Source: Methylomonas sp. LW13 (GTDB taxonomy: Bacteria; Pseudomonadota; Gammaproteobacteria; Methylococcales; Methylomonadaceae). Taken from it: a DNA stretch of 64,000 nt. Positions 10,434-19,386 of this stretch are shown here, piece by piece. Within the stretch, counting starts at the first letter, position 1. Each line of letters opens with the position of its first letter. The notes beneath the pieces are model-generated. The model did not search any database. It saw only the letters and a list, made by a program, of their open reading frames with translations, and was not told the DNA's origin. The stretch lies in NCBI RefSeq assembly GCF_016865255.1, contig NZ_CP033381.1, positions 3,658,001 through 3,722,000 of the forward strand, given 5' to 3'. The position numbers and the translations under genes are program-made.

Positions 10434-11102
10434 TCAGTCGTTACCACCAAATACGCCCAACAGTTGCAGTAAGCTGGTGAACAGGTTGTAGATGGACACG
10501 TACAATGACACGGTAGCTAAAATGTAGTTGGTTTCGCCGCCGTGGATGATTTCACTGGTTTGATACAAAATCATACCGGACATCAACAATACGAACATCG
10601 CGGAAACCGCCAACGACAGCGCGGGTACCGAGAACAGTAACGCAGCCAAACCCGCGAAGAACGCTACCAGAACGCCCACCATCAGGAAGCCGGCCATAAA
10701 ACTAAAATCCTTGCGGGTGGTCAAGGCATAGCCTGACAAGCCAAGGAAAATCACGCCGGTACCGCCCAGTGCGGTTAAAATCAGTTCATGGCCGTTGCTG
10801 AACGCATGTATATACATGTTTAAAATCGGCCCCAAGGTCATCCCCATGAAACCGGTCAATGCAAACACAAACACCAAGCCCAAAGCACTGTTACTGAAAC
10901 GGGTGGTTAAAAACAGCAGGCCGAAATAGCCTACCATGGTGATAATCAAGCCCGGATGCGGCAAATCCAGCGTCATGGCTACCGCAGCCATAGCGGCGCT
11001 GAACAGCAAAGTCATCGATAGCAATAAATAAGTATTCTTTAAAACCTTATTGGTCGCCAGTATGCCGGCTTCCGAACGAGCAGTTGCAGTATTTAAACGC
11101 AT
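10434..11102 (-). CDS. BAX inhibitor-1/YccA family membrane protein
   Basis: A 222-residue inner-membrane protein with seven hydrophobic helices and the family features: a charged N-terminus, FALTGFMGMTLGPI near residue 80, and the C-terminal ATVSLYVSIYNLFTSLLQLLG. Family members act as pH-sensitive calcium-leak channels or, as YccA, interact with FtsH. Start ATG at 11102 follows GAGAGG. It is transcribed alone, divergent from the truncated haemoglobin gene. Confidence 0.9.
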   Translation of the reverse strand: MRLNTATARSEAGILATNKVLKNTYLLLSMTLLFSAAMAAVAMTLDLPHPGLIITMVGYFGLLFLTTRFSNSALGLVFVFALTGFMGMTLGPILNMYIHAFSNGHELILTALGGTGVIFLGLSGYALTTRKDFSFMAGFLMVGVLVAFFAGLAALLFSVPALSLAVSAMFVLLMSGMILYQTSEIIHGGETNYILATVSLYVSIYNLFTSLLQLLGVFGGND

Positions 11103-11228
11103 GATCAGTTATCCTCTCAAAGTTACAAGTAATGCTATGACCGCGCAACGGCCCTGGAGTTTCAAGGCATTGTCGGTACCGTCTGCTAGTATACCTAAAG
11201 AAATTGCACATACGAGGTTAAATAGGAC

Positions 11229-11621
11229 ATGAGCCCCACCCCCTACGAGTTAATCGGCGGCGAGAATGCGTTGCGCAGCCTGGTCGACAGATTCTACTTT
11301 TACATGGATATTCTGCCGGAAGCCCAGGGCATCCGGGCCATGCATGCCCCCAGCTTGGCAAGCGCCAAAGACAAATTATTTAAGTTCTTCTCCGGCTGGC
11401 TGGGCGGCCCCAATTTGTTTATCGAAGAATTCGGCCATCCCATGCTGCGCGCCAGACACTTTCCGTTTCAAATTGGCGAATCGGAGCGCGATCAATGGAT
11501 GCTATGCATGAACAAAGCCTTGGATGAAATTGAGACAGACCCACGCCTGCGCGAAAACATCCGTACCGCCTTACAACAACTCGCGACGCATATGATCAAT
11601 CAAGAAGCCACGGGAAGCTGA
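11229..11621 (+). CDS. Group II truncated haemoglobin
   Basis: A 130-residue globin that binds oxygen or nitric oxide. It has the family start YELIGGENALRSLVDRFY, the conserved FFSGWLGGP segment, the proximal histidine in LRARHFPF, and the G8 tryptophan in RDQWMLCM diagnostic of group II (trHbO). Length is standard. The lapD start lies five bases after the stop, so the two are almost certainly co-transcribed. That suggests globin expression is tied to c-di-GMP control of attachment. Confidence 0.93.
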   Translation: MSPTPYELIGGENALRSLVDRFYFYMDILPEAQGIRAMHAPSLASAKDKLFKFFSGWLGGPNLFIEEFGHPMLRARHFPFQIGESERDQWMLCMNKALDEIETDPRLRENIRTALQQLATHMINQEATGS

Positions 11622-11626
11622 AGCTC

Positions 11627-13531
11627 ATGTCATTATCCAAACAATTGTTAATCCTGATATCCGCGCTGTTTTTGATGATTTTCAGCGTCAATTTCGCATT
11701 GAGCGTCAACAACATCAAGGACTATCTGGAAGGCGAATCAAAAAACCACGCCCAAGATACGGCCACCTCGCTGGGTCTATCGCTTAGCCCTTACATGGTT
11801 GATAACCGCGACCCGGTGATTAAAACCATGATGAGCGCCATTTTTGATATGGGTTATTACAAGGAGATCAGACTGGTCGACGCCGACAACAAAGAACTGG
11901 TAGCCCTCAGCAGCGACAAACGCATAGAAGGCGTGCCGGACTGGTTTACCGAACTGCTGCCCATGACATCGGCCACCGCCGAAAGCGAAATCAGCTCGGG
12001 CTGGAACATGAGCGGCGTGATCTACGTGACCGTCAACTCCGGCTATGCCTATTTAAAACTGTATGAACAAGCCAAATCCGGGTTTTATTATTCGCTGGCG
12101 GCATTTTTACTATCCATTGCCTTGTTAGCCTTGTTATTGCGCGTCACGCTGGCATCGCTAAGTAGAATCGATTTACTGGCTCAGCAGATCAGCGACGGCC
12201 ATTTCGAAAGCATCGAAGCCTTGCCCTGGACCCGCGAAGTGCGCAACGTGGCGGCATCAATGAACACCATGTCGCATAAGATCAAAACTACGATAGCAGC
12301 GTTGCATGGCAAGCTGGATCAAATGGGCGCCAGCCTGTTACGCGATGACTTGACCGGGCTGTATAAAAAGTCCGTGTTCGAAACCGACATGAAGAATTTG
12401 GCATTGGAAGACGCCGATGCTTTTGTAGTTTTGATTAAAATCGATAGATTGGTCGATCTGGTCAAAGAGCGCGACAGCGACGTGATCGATCAATTCTTAC
12501 AAGCGTTTGCCGCCATCCTGGGAAAAATCGCCGATCTGGCTGGAGCACAAGCCGGCAAAGCTTATCGATTCTACGGCGCCGAATTTGCACTCGTGCTGAA
12601 GCTTGGGAATTCGGAACAATTGGAAGGGTTGATGAAAACCTTGAGCAACGAAGTAAGCGAATTAGGCGAACGTTACCAAAAAACCGATTTGGCCCACATT
12701 GGCGTGGTTGCTTTCAATCCGCTGCTGACCACCGAAATTTTATTGGAAGCCGCCCACGAAGCTTATGAACAAGCGCATCTGATCGGCACTAACAGTTATT
12801 TCATCCGCACCGGCGATAATTTTGCGCGTGATATTGCCACCTGGAAGGACTTGGTCTTCGATTGCGTCGATAACGACGGTTACTCGGTTTGGTATATTGG
12901 CCAGATCGCCGCATTCAGTAGCGGCGAACTGTTGATGGAAGAGGCTTTCATTCAGGTACACGATAAACAAGGCGGCCTGGTGGCCATCGGTCCATTCATC
13001 TCGATTGCCGAAAAATTCGCCAAAATCGTCGACCTGGATAAAGGTGTGATACGCATCGCGCTAGATCATATTCAACACAATCACATCGAGCACGCCATCG
13101 CCGTCAACGTATCGACCCGTACCATCAAAAACAGCGATTTCCGGCTCTGGTTGGAAAAACTGATCAAACAAAATCCGGCGGAAGCCAAAAAACTGGTGTT
13201 CAGTTTGTCGGCTTATGCCGTCGTCAAGGATATAGACGCCTATCAGGCCTTCATCGAAACCGTGCATGCTTGGGGCGCCCGGGTGATGATAAAGCGCTTC
13301 GAAACCCAATCCATGTCGGCGGAATTGGTCAAACGCCTGAAACCGGACTTTATCCGCCTGGCCCGCGACATCGGCAACGGCATCGACAGTTCCTCGCAAA
13401 AACACGCTTTTGTGCAAACCATGCAAGAAATTTCCACATTGCTGGATATTTCCATCTTGGCGGAAAACGTGCAATCGGATCAGGATTATCGCCGCTTAAA
13501 GGCGATAGGAATCGTCGGTGCCAGCCGTTAA
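11627..13531 (+). CDS. lapD: LapD-like c-di-GMP receptor (degenerate GGDEF-EAL, periplasmic sensor)
   Basis: A 634-residue inner-membrane protein that senses cytoplasmic c-di-GMP and sequesters the periplasmic protease LapG. It has a first membrane helix (residues 5-27), a periplasmic LapD/MoxY-type domain (about 28-150), a second helix (about 155-175) and a HAMP-like linker. The GGDEF domain is degenerate (YGAEF in place of GGDEF), as is the EAL domain (EAFIQ in place of EALLR), so it should bind rather than make or cleave the nucleotide. The next gene, overlapping by 14 bases, is lapG, which supports the call. Confidence 0.9.
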   Translation: MSLSKQLLILISALFLMIFSVNFALSVNNIKDYLEGESKNHAQDTATSLGLSLSPYMVDNRDPVIKTMMSAIFDMGYYKEIRLVDADNKELVALSSDKRIEGVPDWFTELLPMTSATAESEISSGWNMSGVIYVTVNSGYAYLKLYEQAKSGFYYSLAAFLLSIALLALLLRVTLASLSRIDLLAQQISDGHFESIEALPWTREVRNVAASMNTMSHKIKTTIAALHGKLDQMGASLLRDDLTGLYKKSVFETDMKNLALEDADAFVVLIKIDRLVDLVKERDSDVIDQFLQAFAAILGKIADLAGAQAGKAYRFYGAEFALVLKLGNSEQLEGLMKTLSNEVSELGERYQKTDLAHIGVVAFNPLLTTEILLEAAHEAYEQAHLIGTNSYFIRTGDNFARDIATWKDLVFDCVDNDGYSVWYIGQIAAFSSGELLMEEAFIQVHDKQGGLVAIGPFISIAEKFAKIVDLDKGVIRIALDHIQHNHIEHAIAVNVSTRTIKNSDFRLWLEKLIKQNPAEAKKLVFSLSAYAVVKDIDAYQAFIETVHAWGARVMIKRFETQSMSAELVKRLKPDFIRLARDIGNGIDSSSQKHAFVQTMQEISTLLDISILAENVQSDQDYRRLKAIGIVGASR

Positions 13532-14189
13532 CAAGGGCGCACTCAACGCTGCCAAAATCGCTATTATCGCCTTCAGCCTGTGTTTCGGCATTGCGCTGGC
13601 AGCCGGCCTGTTAATCGATCAGAGTCTGCTGGATAGAGTCGAAAAAAAATACGGTGCGGCCGCCAAGCAACGTTTTGTGGACTGGCAAAGTTTGATCGAG
13701 AACGGCAAGAGCTGGCCTGAAGCAGAGAAATTGGAGCGGGTGAATAATTTTTTCAACGGTAACGTCGAGTTTGTTGACGATATTATCCTGTGGCAAAAAA
13801 CCGATTACTGGGCGGCACCTACCGAGTTTCTGGCTAAAGGCGCCGGCGATTGCGAAGATTACTCCATCGCCAAATATTTTACTTTGGTAGAAATGGGCGT
13901 CGATGAAAGTAAACTGCGGATTACCTACGTCAAGGCTTTGGCACTGAATCAGGCGCACATGGTATTAACCTATTTCGACTCGCCGCGCGCGGTACCCTTG
14001 GTGCTGGATAATCTGAAGCCGAGCATAGTCCCGGCTACGCAGCGCAGCGACTTGCAGCCCGTGTACAGCTTCAACGGTACCGGCTTATGGCTTGCCAAAA
14101 GCAAAGGCTCCGGGCAACATGTCGGCGGATCGGACCGCTTAAGCATGTGGACCGAGCTTAAATTAAGAATGTTGGAATCACCTTTTTGA
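13518..14189 (+). CDS. lapG: LapG-like periplasmic cysteine protease (transglutaminase-like)
   Basis: A 223-residue protease. In Pseudomonas, LapG cuts the N-terminus of the giant adhesin LapA and releases biofilms; LapD holds it when c-di-GMP is high. Visible features are an N-terminal membrane/signal helix (residues 8-32) and the catalytic triad Cys in GAGDCEDYS, His in NQAHMVL and Asp in LVLDNLKP. It also has the WQKTDYWATP-like segment WQKTDYWAAPTEF. It starts with GTG inside the end of lapD. No LapA-type adhesin or type I secretion gene is in the window. Confidence 0.92.
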   Translation: MPAVNKGALNAAKIAIIAFSLCFGIALAAGLLIDQSLLDRVEKKYGAAAKQRFVDWQSLIENGKSWPEAEKLERVNNFFNGNVEFVDDIILWQKTDYWAAPTEFLAKGAGDCEDYSIAKYFTLVEMGVDESKLRITYVKALALNQAHMVLTYFDSPRAVPLVLDNLKPSIVPATQRSDLQPVYSFNGTGLWLAKSKGSGQHVGGSDRLSMWTELKLRMLESPF

Positions 14190-14920
14190 ACAAGCAAACC
14201 GCCCCCTTATCTTACAAACTGCGCCGCAGCAGCCGGGCTAAAAACACCCGCATCGTGGTCACCGCCGACAAAATAGAAGTGGTAGCCCCGCTCAAAGTGT
14301 CCGAACGGCGCATTCAGGATTTTGTACAAGCCCAAAAAGACTGGATAGAAGCCGCACTAAAGCGCGTCGCCGGCAGAGTGCAAACCGCCTCCCCCAAGCT
14401 AGCACCAAGCGAGTATCGGGATGGCGCGCATATACCCTACCAAGGCCGCCGCTTACCGCTAAAAATCACCACCGGCAAAGCCAAAACGGTCCGCATCGAG
14501 TTGCTGAACGACGAGATGTTTTGGGTGAAATTACCGGTTGGGATTGCCGATGAACAATACTCCGCACTGATCCAGCAAGCGTTGATCCGCTGGATGAAAA
14601 ACCAGGCTAAGCAGCATGTCCAGCAATGGGTCGATCTGCACGCGCCGCGCTTTGCCCTGTTTCCGCGCAACATCCGCATCAAAACCCAAAAAAGCCGCTG
14701 GGGCAGCTGCGGTCCGCAAAACGACATCAATATGAATTGGCTACTGCTGCTGGCTCCGGCCGCCGTTTTGGAATACGTGGTAGTCCACGAACTTTGCCAC
14801 ATCAAACACAAAAATCACTCTCCGGCTTTTTGGCAATTGGTTGGCAAACACCTACCCGACTTTAAACAACGCCGGCTCTGGCTAAAACAGCACGGCGCCA
14901 GCGTGATGCAAGGTCTGTAA
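14186..14920 (+). CDS. YgjP/SprT-like zinc metallopeptidase
   Basis: A 244-residue protein of the DUF45/M48-related family. The zinc motif HELCHIKHKNHS (an HExxH variant written HELCH, with a third histidine) is near residue 195. The family segments KSRWGSCGPQNDINMNWLLLLAP precede it, shown here only as KSRWGSC and NMNWLLLL. The start is TTG at 14186, sharing the TTGA overlap with the lapG stop; no better start is available. It is part of the lapD-lapG operon by position, though a functional link is not known. Confidence 0.88.
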   Translation: MNKQTAPLSYKLRRSSRAKNTRIVVTADKIEVVAPLKVSERRIQDFVQAQKDWIEAALKRVAGRVQTASPKLAPSEYRDGAHIPYQGRRLPLKITTGKAKTVRIELLNDEMFWVKLPVGIADEQYSALIQQALIRWMKNQAKQHVQQWVDLHAPRFALFPRNIRIKTQKSRWGSCGPQNDINMNWLLLLAPAAVLEYVVVHELCHIKHKNHSPAFWQLVGKHLPDFKQRRLWLKQHGASVMQGL

Positions 14921-14922
14921 TT

Positions 14923-15399
14923 TTGAAAAAATTGGGATTTTATATATTTGCGGCACTGTTTATCTTTGCGGGGCAATTTTTAGTCCATCAGGATTTGGTC
15001 AGCGGCACCCCGCCGCCCATAGTGCAAACCACGCTGACCGGCGAAAACCCTATGCCACGCATAAGTAAAGGGCCGGCTGTGTTGTATTTCTGGGCGGAAT
15101 GGTGCGGGATATGCCGAAGTATGCAGGGCAGCGTCAGCAATGTATTGCGGGATTATCCGGGAGTGACTATAGCGGTGCGCTCGGGCGACGACGGCACCTT
15201 ACAGAACTATCTGAACGACAAACAACTGAACTGGCCGGTTGTGAACGACAACAGCGGCAATCTCGGTCAACGCTATGGGATTAGAGGCGTGCCGGCTGTA
15301 TTTTTTATTAACGCCACCGGCGAGATTGTCTTTACGACAGTAGGCTATACGTCGGAATGGGGTATGCGTTTTAGACTTTGGCTGGCAGGATTGAGCTGA
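14923..15399 (+). CDS. Membrane-anchored thioredoxin-like protein (TlpA/ScsD type)
   Basis: A 158-residue protein. One N-terminal helix (residues 4-20) would anchor a periplasmic thioredoxin fold with the active site WAEWCGICRSM and the cis-proline segment GIRGVPAVFFI. It likely reduces or oxidises periplasmic disulfides. The TTG start lies three bases after the preceding stop, so it is translationally coupled to the operon. It resembles the ScsD/protein-disulfide-reductase group; direction of electron flow cannot be told. Confidence 0.85.
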   Translation: MKKLGFYIFAALFIFAGQFLVHQDLVSGTPPPIVQTTLTGENPMPRISKGPAVLYFWAEWCGICRSMQGSVSNVLRDYPGVTIAVRSGDDGTLQNYLNDKQLNWPVVNDNSGNLGQRYGIRGVPAVFFINATGEIVFTTVGYTSEWGMRFRLWLAGLS

Positions 15400-15422
15400 C
15401 TATATCGAGGTAACCATCCGGA

Positions 15423-15812
15423 TTAATGATCGGCTTGTTCAGCCAAATCACCCAGGGCCGCCAATTCCCGCTCCAGCAACTCGCTATCGCCCAGGTTGAG
15501 TTCCACCAATCGGCGTAAGTTGGAAATGCTGTCTATGTCGATATGCACGCATTTAAAACCCACCCTGTTGGCATCGGCATGGGTTGCTGCCACTTCCATG
15601 CTGATACTGATTTCTTCGGATAAATCGAATTTCAAGTTATATAAAGTATCGGCCTGACCGGCTAAGGGCTGCTCACAATCCAACAGGCAACCGCGCAAGG
15701 ACAGATCAATAATTTTGCAAGGATAGGTTTGACCCGAACCGGTTAACACAGCGCCCGTATGGTAAAAAATCCTATGAAAACGGCGTTTATCATCGCTTTT
15801 TTCAAATGTCAT
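15423..15812 (-). CDS. PilZ-domain protein
   Basis: A 129-residue cytoplasmic protein with the c-di-GMP-binding PilZ signature: RRFHR near residue 10 (RxxxR) and DLSLRGC near residue 40 (DxSxxG). A helical tail follows. The start is set at the ATG at 15812 (MTFEKSDDKRR), four bases after the upstream FHA gene; a TTG at 15857 would overlap that gene by 41 bases. It forms a two-gene operon with the FHA protein. Confidence 0.85.
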   Translation of the reverse strand: MTFEKSDDKRRFHRIFYHTGAVLTGSGQTYPCKIIDLSLRGCLLDCEQPLAGQADTLYNLKFDLSEEISISMEVAATHADANRVGFKCVHIDIDSISNLRRLVELNLGDSELLERELAALGDLAEQADH

Positions 15813-15816
15813 ACGC

Positions 15817-16461
15817 TTAATCCAAGAAAAATTGCATTGAGGTACTATCAACGACAATCACATCGTTGCGTTGCAACTGTACGGTGCGGTCACCCAGGGG
15901 CTCGTCGTTAATCGCCAGACCCTCATGTCCTTGCAAGGCGGAAAGGAAATAGCCGTCCTTGCGTCTGGCTATCACAATAACCCCTGCACCTTCGTGGCCC
16001 AGGCGGGTCATGGCTTTCTTCAAGCGCAGAATTCGACCGATATGCATGCCGTTCAACACTTGCAAATTGGCTTCGGGAGATTTGACTGCATCTTCCAGCT
16101 TTTCATTTAAGGCTCGCACGTCCGCATCGCCAAAGTCGGCTGGCGTCGATACCAGGACTTTTTCCGAAAATTCATCGGTCGTGTTGTAGACGATATAGTG
16201 CTTGCCGATATTGATGATGTCGTTGTTTTGCAGACTCCATTCTTTGGTGTGCTGATCGTTGACCAACAGCGGAAATTTTTCGTTCAATTGCTTGAGAACG
16301 CAAGTGCCGTCTTTAATCACGGCAACGGCATGCGCGGGCGCGACGGCAAGACTATCAACCACTAGGTCATTGGTTTCATCACGACCAATATGCACTACAC
16401 CAGAATCAAAAACACCTGTATGGATTGCATTGTCTTTAAAATAAACGGTAAATTTCGCCAT
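15817..16461 (-). CDS. Protein with two FHA domains
   Basis: A 214-residue cytoplasmic protein. The first FHA domain covers residues 1-95 (HIGRDETNDLVVDS, AVAPAHAVAV) and the second about 130-214 (IGRILRLKKAMTRLGHEGAGV, quoted here as GRILRLKKAMTRLG, and NDVIVVDSTSMQFFLD). FHA domains bind phosphothreonine peptides. The downstream PilZ gene, four bases away, suggests a signalling pair linking phosphorylation and c-di-GMP. No Ser/Thr kinase is nearby. Confidence 0.85.
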   Translation of the reverse strand: MAKFTVYFKDNAIHTGVFDSGVVHIGRDETNDLVVDSLAVAPAHAVAVIKDGTCVLKQLNEKFPLLVNDQHTKEWSLQNNDIINIGKHYIVYNTTDEFSEKVLVSTPADFGDADVRALNEKLEDAVKSPEANLQVLNGMHIGRILRLKKAMTRLGHEGAGVIVIARRKDGYFLSALQGHEGLAINDEPLGDRTVQLQRNDVIVVDSTSMQFFLD

Positions 16462-16709
16462 CTCTGTTGTTCAAGTAATCCCTGCGCCCGGCTAGTAGTA
16501 TAGCCATTAAAGCCAAGCTTGCAGATTAATCAATAATTATTTTGATATTACATTATTTTTTAAATCCAAACCTATGATAGCCAAAGACTATTTGCATGCG
16601 CCTAACCTCTGCGCGGTGCCCGAATAAATAAAATATACAGTCGCCAAGCGGCGCGCCATGTGGCAACATCCTCGGTTAGACTTTCCCATTAATACATAAG
16701 TCATCGATC

Positions 16710-18839
16710 ATGAATCCGACTCAGTCCCATCCGCAAAGCGAACCCGTTATTTCGCAAGACATCTATATTGCCGGCGTCGACGAGGGTAACGGTAAATCCT
16801 TGATCATGCTGGCGATCATCGAAATGTTATCCGGCTACGCGGACAATATCGGTTTTTTTCGGCCCATTATTCAAAGCGATACCGACAAAGACGATTTGAT
16901 TCAATTCATTAGCCACCGCTATCAGCTCTCCATGCCGTACGACGCCATGTATGGATGTACCAGCGCGGAAGCCAGGCAGCTCTTGGCAAACGAACAGTAC
17001 GACGAACTGCTGAAAACCATTCTGGCTAAATACCGGGCCTTAAAGGCCCGTTGCGATCATGTGCTCTGCGTCGGCAGCGACTATCGACACGGCAACGCCA
17101 TTTCCGAATTCGATTTCAACGCCGATGTCGCGAACAATTTGGGCTGCCTGATGATGCCGGTTATGCAGGGCGAAAACCGCAGCGACGAACAAATTTTAAA
17201 CGGTTTGGCCAGCCTGAAACATTCCATGCACGAGCACGATTGCGAATCGCTGGCCACAGTCATCATCGGTGTCGCGCAAAATCAAATTGCCAGCCTACGC
17301 CACAGCTTGAATCATTCCAACGAATTTCCGGTGTACGTGGTGCCTGCCGAATCGTCCCTGGAAAAACCCACCATCGGCAACATTGCCAAGGTCATCGGCG
17401 CGAAAGTATTTTCCGGCGAAAACGCCACCATGAGCCGCGAGGTGTACCACTACAAAGTGGCGGCCATGTTGGTGCCGGACTTTCTGGACTATGTTGAAAC
17501 CGGCGACTTGATCATCACGCCTGGCGATAGATCGGACATCATCATGGCCAGCCTGATGGCCTACAACTCCAGTAACTATCCGCAAATCGCCGGCTTGATA
17601 TTAACCGGCCACCAACAGCCTGCCCCGCAAGTGCAAAAATTGATCGACGGTCTGGGCGGCACACCGTTTGCGGTACTCGGCGTCGATTCCGACACCTTCA
17701 CCACGGCTATGCAGGTCAGCCAGGTCACCGCCCGCCTGCATTCGCAAGATGACCGGAAGATTGCCACCGCGCTGGGACTAATCGAAAGTAACATGAATAT
17801 GGTGGAACTGCGGCTGCGGCTGTGCAGCAAGGTTTCGCATAAAACCACGCCGCTGATGTTCGAGTACGATTTGCTGCAGCGCGCCAAGGCCAAGAAGCAA
17901 CATATCGTGCTACCGGAAGGTAATGAAGAACGGATTCTGCGGGCGGCGGAGATTTTGCTGCTACGCGATGTCGTGAAAATCACCCTGCTGGGTAACGAAG
18001 CTGAGATCCGCCAGAAAATTCAGGCGATGGCTTTGAAGATGGACAATGTCAACATCATCGACCCGATTAAATCGGATCTGCGGCCCTTATTCGCGGAAAC
18101 CTATTACCAAGCCCGCAAGCATCGATGCATTGTTTACGATACTGCCTTCGACCTAATGGCCGATCCCAGCTATTTCGGCACCTTGATGATTCATCTTTCT
18201 TATGCCGACGGCATGGTCTCCGGCGCGGTGCATTCGACGCAACATACCATTCGTCCGGCCTTCGAAATCATCAAAACCAAACCGGGCGCATCCATTGTTT
18301 CCAGCGTGTTTTTCATGTGCCTGGAAGATCGCGTATTGGTCTATGGCGATTGTGCGGTGATTCCCAACCCCAACGCTGCGCAATTGGCCGACATCGCGAT
18401 CAACGCCGCCGAAACGGCACGCATGTTCAACATCGAGCCGCGCGTTGCCATGCTGTCCTACTCCACCGGTGAATCCGGCAAGGGCGAAGCGGTGGACAAA
18501 GTCAGAGACGCCGTCAAAATCGCTCAAAGTCTGCGTCCGGACCTACAGCTGGAAGGCCCGATGCAATACGATGCCGCCGTGGACGCCAGCGTCGCTAAAA
18601 CCAAACTACCCGACAGCCAGGTTGCCGGCCGCGCCACAGTATTGATTTTTCCTGACCTCAATACCGGCAACAACACTTATAAAGCGGTACAGCGTTCCTC
18701 CGGCGCAATCGCCGTCGGCCCCATCCTGCAAGGCTTGAACAAACCGGTCAACGACCTAAGCCGCGGCTGCACCGTGACAGACATCGTCAACACCGTCGTC
18801 ATCACCGCGATTCAAGCCCAAGAAGCCGACAAAACATGA
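16710..18839 (+). CDS. pta: Phosphate acetyltransferase (long form)
   Basis: Interconverts acetyl-CoA and acetyl phosphate. The 709-residue product has the long-form layout: an N-terminal P-loop-like domain (IAGVDEGNGKS near residue 20), a DRTGG domain (about 215-330) and the C-terminal catalytic domain (about 375-709). The catalytic domain has LPEGNEERILRAAEIL, ADGMVSGAVHST and MLSYSTGESGKG. Start ATG at 16710. The stop overlaps the next gene as ATGA, and ackA follows, so the three form an overflow/fermentation operon. Confidence 0.96.
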   Translation: MNPTQSHPQSEPVISQDIYIAGVDEGNGKSLIMLAIIEMLSGYADNIGFFRPIIQSDTDKDDLIQFISHRYQLSMPYDAMYGCTSAEARQLLANEQYDELLKTILAKYRALKARCDHVLCVGSDYRHGNAISEFDFNADVANNLGCLMMPVMQGENRSDEQILNGLASLKHSMHEHDCESLATVIIGVAQNQIASLRHSLNHSNEFPVYVVPAESSLEKPTIGNIAKVIGAKVFSGENATMSREVYHYKVAAMLVPDFLDYVETGDLIITPGDRSDIIMASLMAYNSSNYPQIAGLILTGHQQPAPQVQKLIDGLGGTPFAVLGVDSDTFTTAMQVSQVTARLHSQDDRKIATALGLIESNMNMVELRLRLCSKVSHKTTPLMFEYDLLQRAKAKKQHIVLPEGNEERILRAAEILLLRDVVKITLLGNEAEIRQKIQAMALKMDNVNIIDPIKSDLRPLFAETYYQARKHRCIVYDTAFDLMADPSYFGTLMIHLSYADGMVSGAVHSTQHTIRPAFEIIKTKPGASIVSSVFFMCLEDRVLVYGDCAVIPNPNAAQLADIAINAAETARMFNIEPRVAMLSYSTGESGKGEAVDKVRDAVKIAQSLRPDLQLEGPMQYDAAVDASVAKTKLPDSQVAGRATVLIFPDLNTGNNTYKAVQRSSGAIAVGPILQGLNKPVNDLSRGCTVTDIVNTVVITAIQAQEADKT

Positions 18840-19363
18840 TATATAAAACGCTATTAAGCAGTTTGCTGTTTTGCACACTGAGCTTTACTTCACTGGCGCA
18901 GACCCGCATCGCCATCCTGGATTTTGAATTGAGAGACCTGACACTGGCACCCGGCGTCCCCGCCGAATTGCAAAGAACCGCGTCGATCAAACCGCTGCTG
19001 GAGCAGGAATTAGCCCGCGCCGGCTATCTAATCGTAGCCATACCGCACCAGGCACAGCAAGCCGCCAATAGCGGCGTCGGCTATTTGTTCGACCATGCCG
19101 ACGCCGCCGCGCAACTGGGCAAGCAATACCAAGCCGACTACATTTTGGTGGGGCGGCTACACAAACCCAGCTTTTTATTCGCTTATCTGATGGGGCGTTT
19201 GGTCAAGGTAGACAATGGTAGATTGGTCGGCGATTACATTGCCGAATCCAAAGGCCCCAACGCCAGCCTGACCATCAAAGCCGTGGAAAGCCTGACCACG
19301 AAAATCGATCATGATCTGGAGCGCCGCTACAGCCCACCGCCACCGGCAAAGCTTGCACATTAA
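18836..19363 (+). CDS. Secreted DUF3280/DUF2380-like protein between pta and ackA
   Basis: A 175-residue protein with a signal peptide (residues 1-21, ending TSLAQ). The beta strand RIAILDFELRDL is followed by a domain with LLEQELARAGYLIV and YILVGRLHKPSFLFAYL; this is the pattern of DUF3280/DUF2380 periplasmic proteins of methylotrophs. Its ATG overlaps the pta stop, and ackA starts 24 bases downstream, so it is co-transcribed with both. I know no role for it in acetate metabolism. Confidence 0.7.
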   Translation: MIYKTLLSSLLFCTLSFTSLAQTRIAILDFELRDLTLAPGVPAELQRTASIKPLLEQELARAGYLIVAIPHQAQQAANSGVGYLFDHADAAAQLGKQYQADYILVGRLHKPSFLFAYLMGRLVKVDNGRLVGDYIAESKGPNASLTIKAVESLTTKIDHDLERRYSPPPPAKLAH

Positions 19364-19386
19364 TCGCCAACTTCTTCGAGATATTC

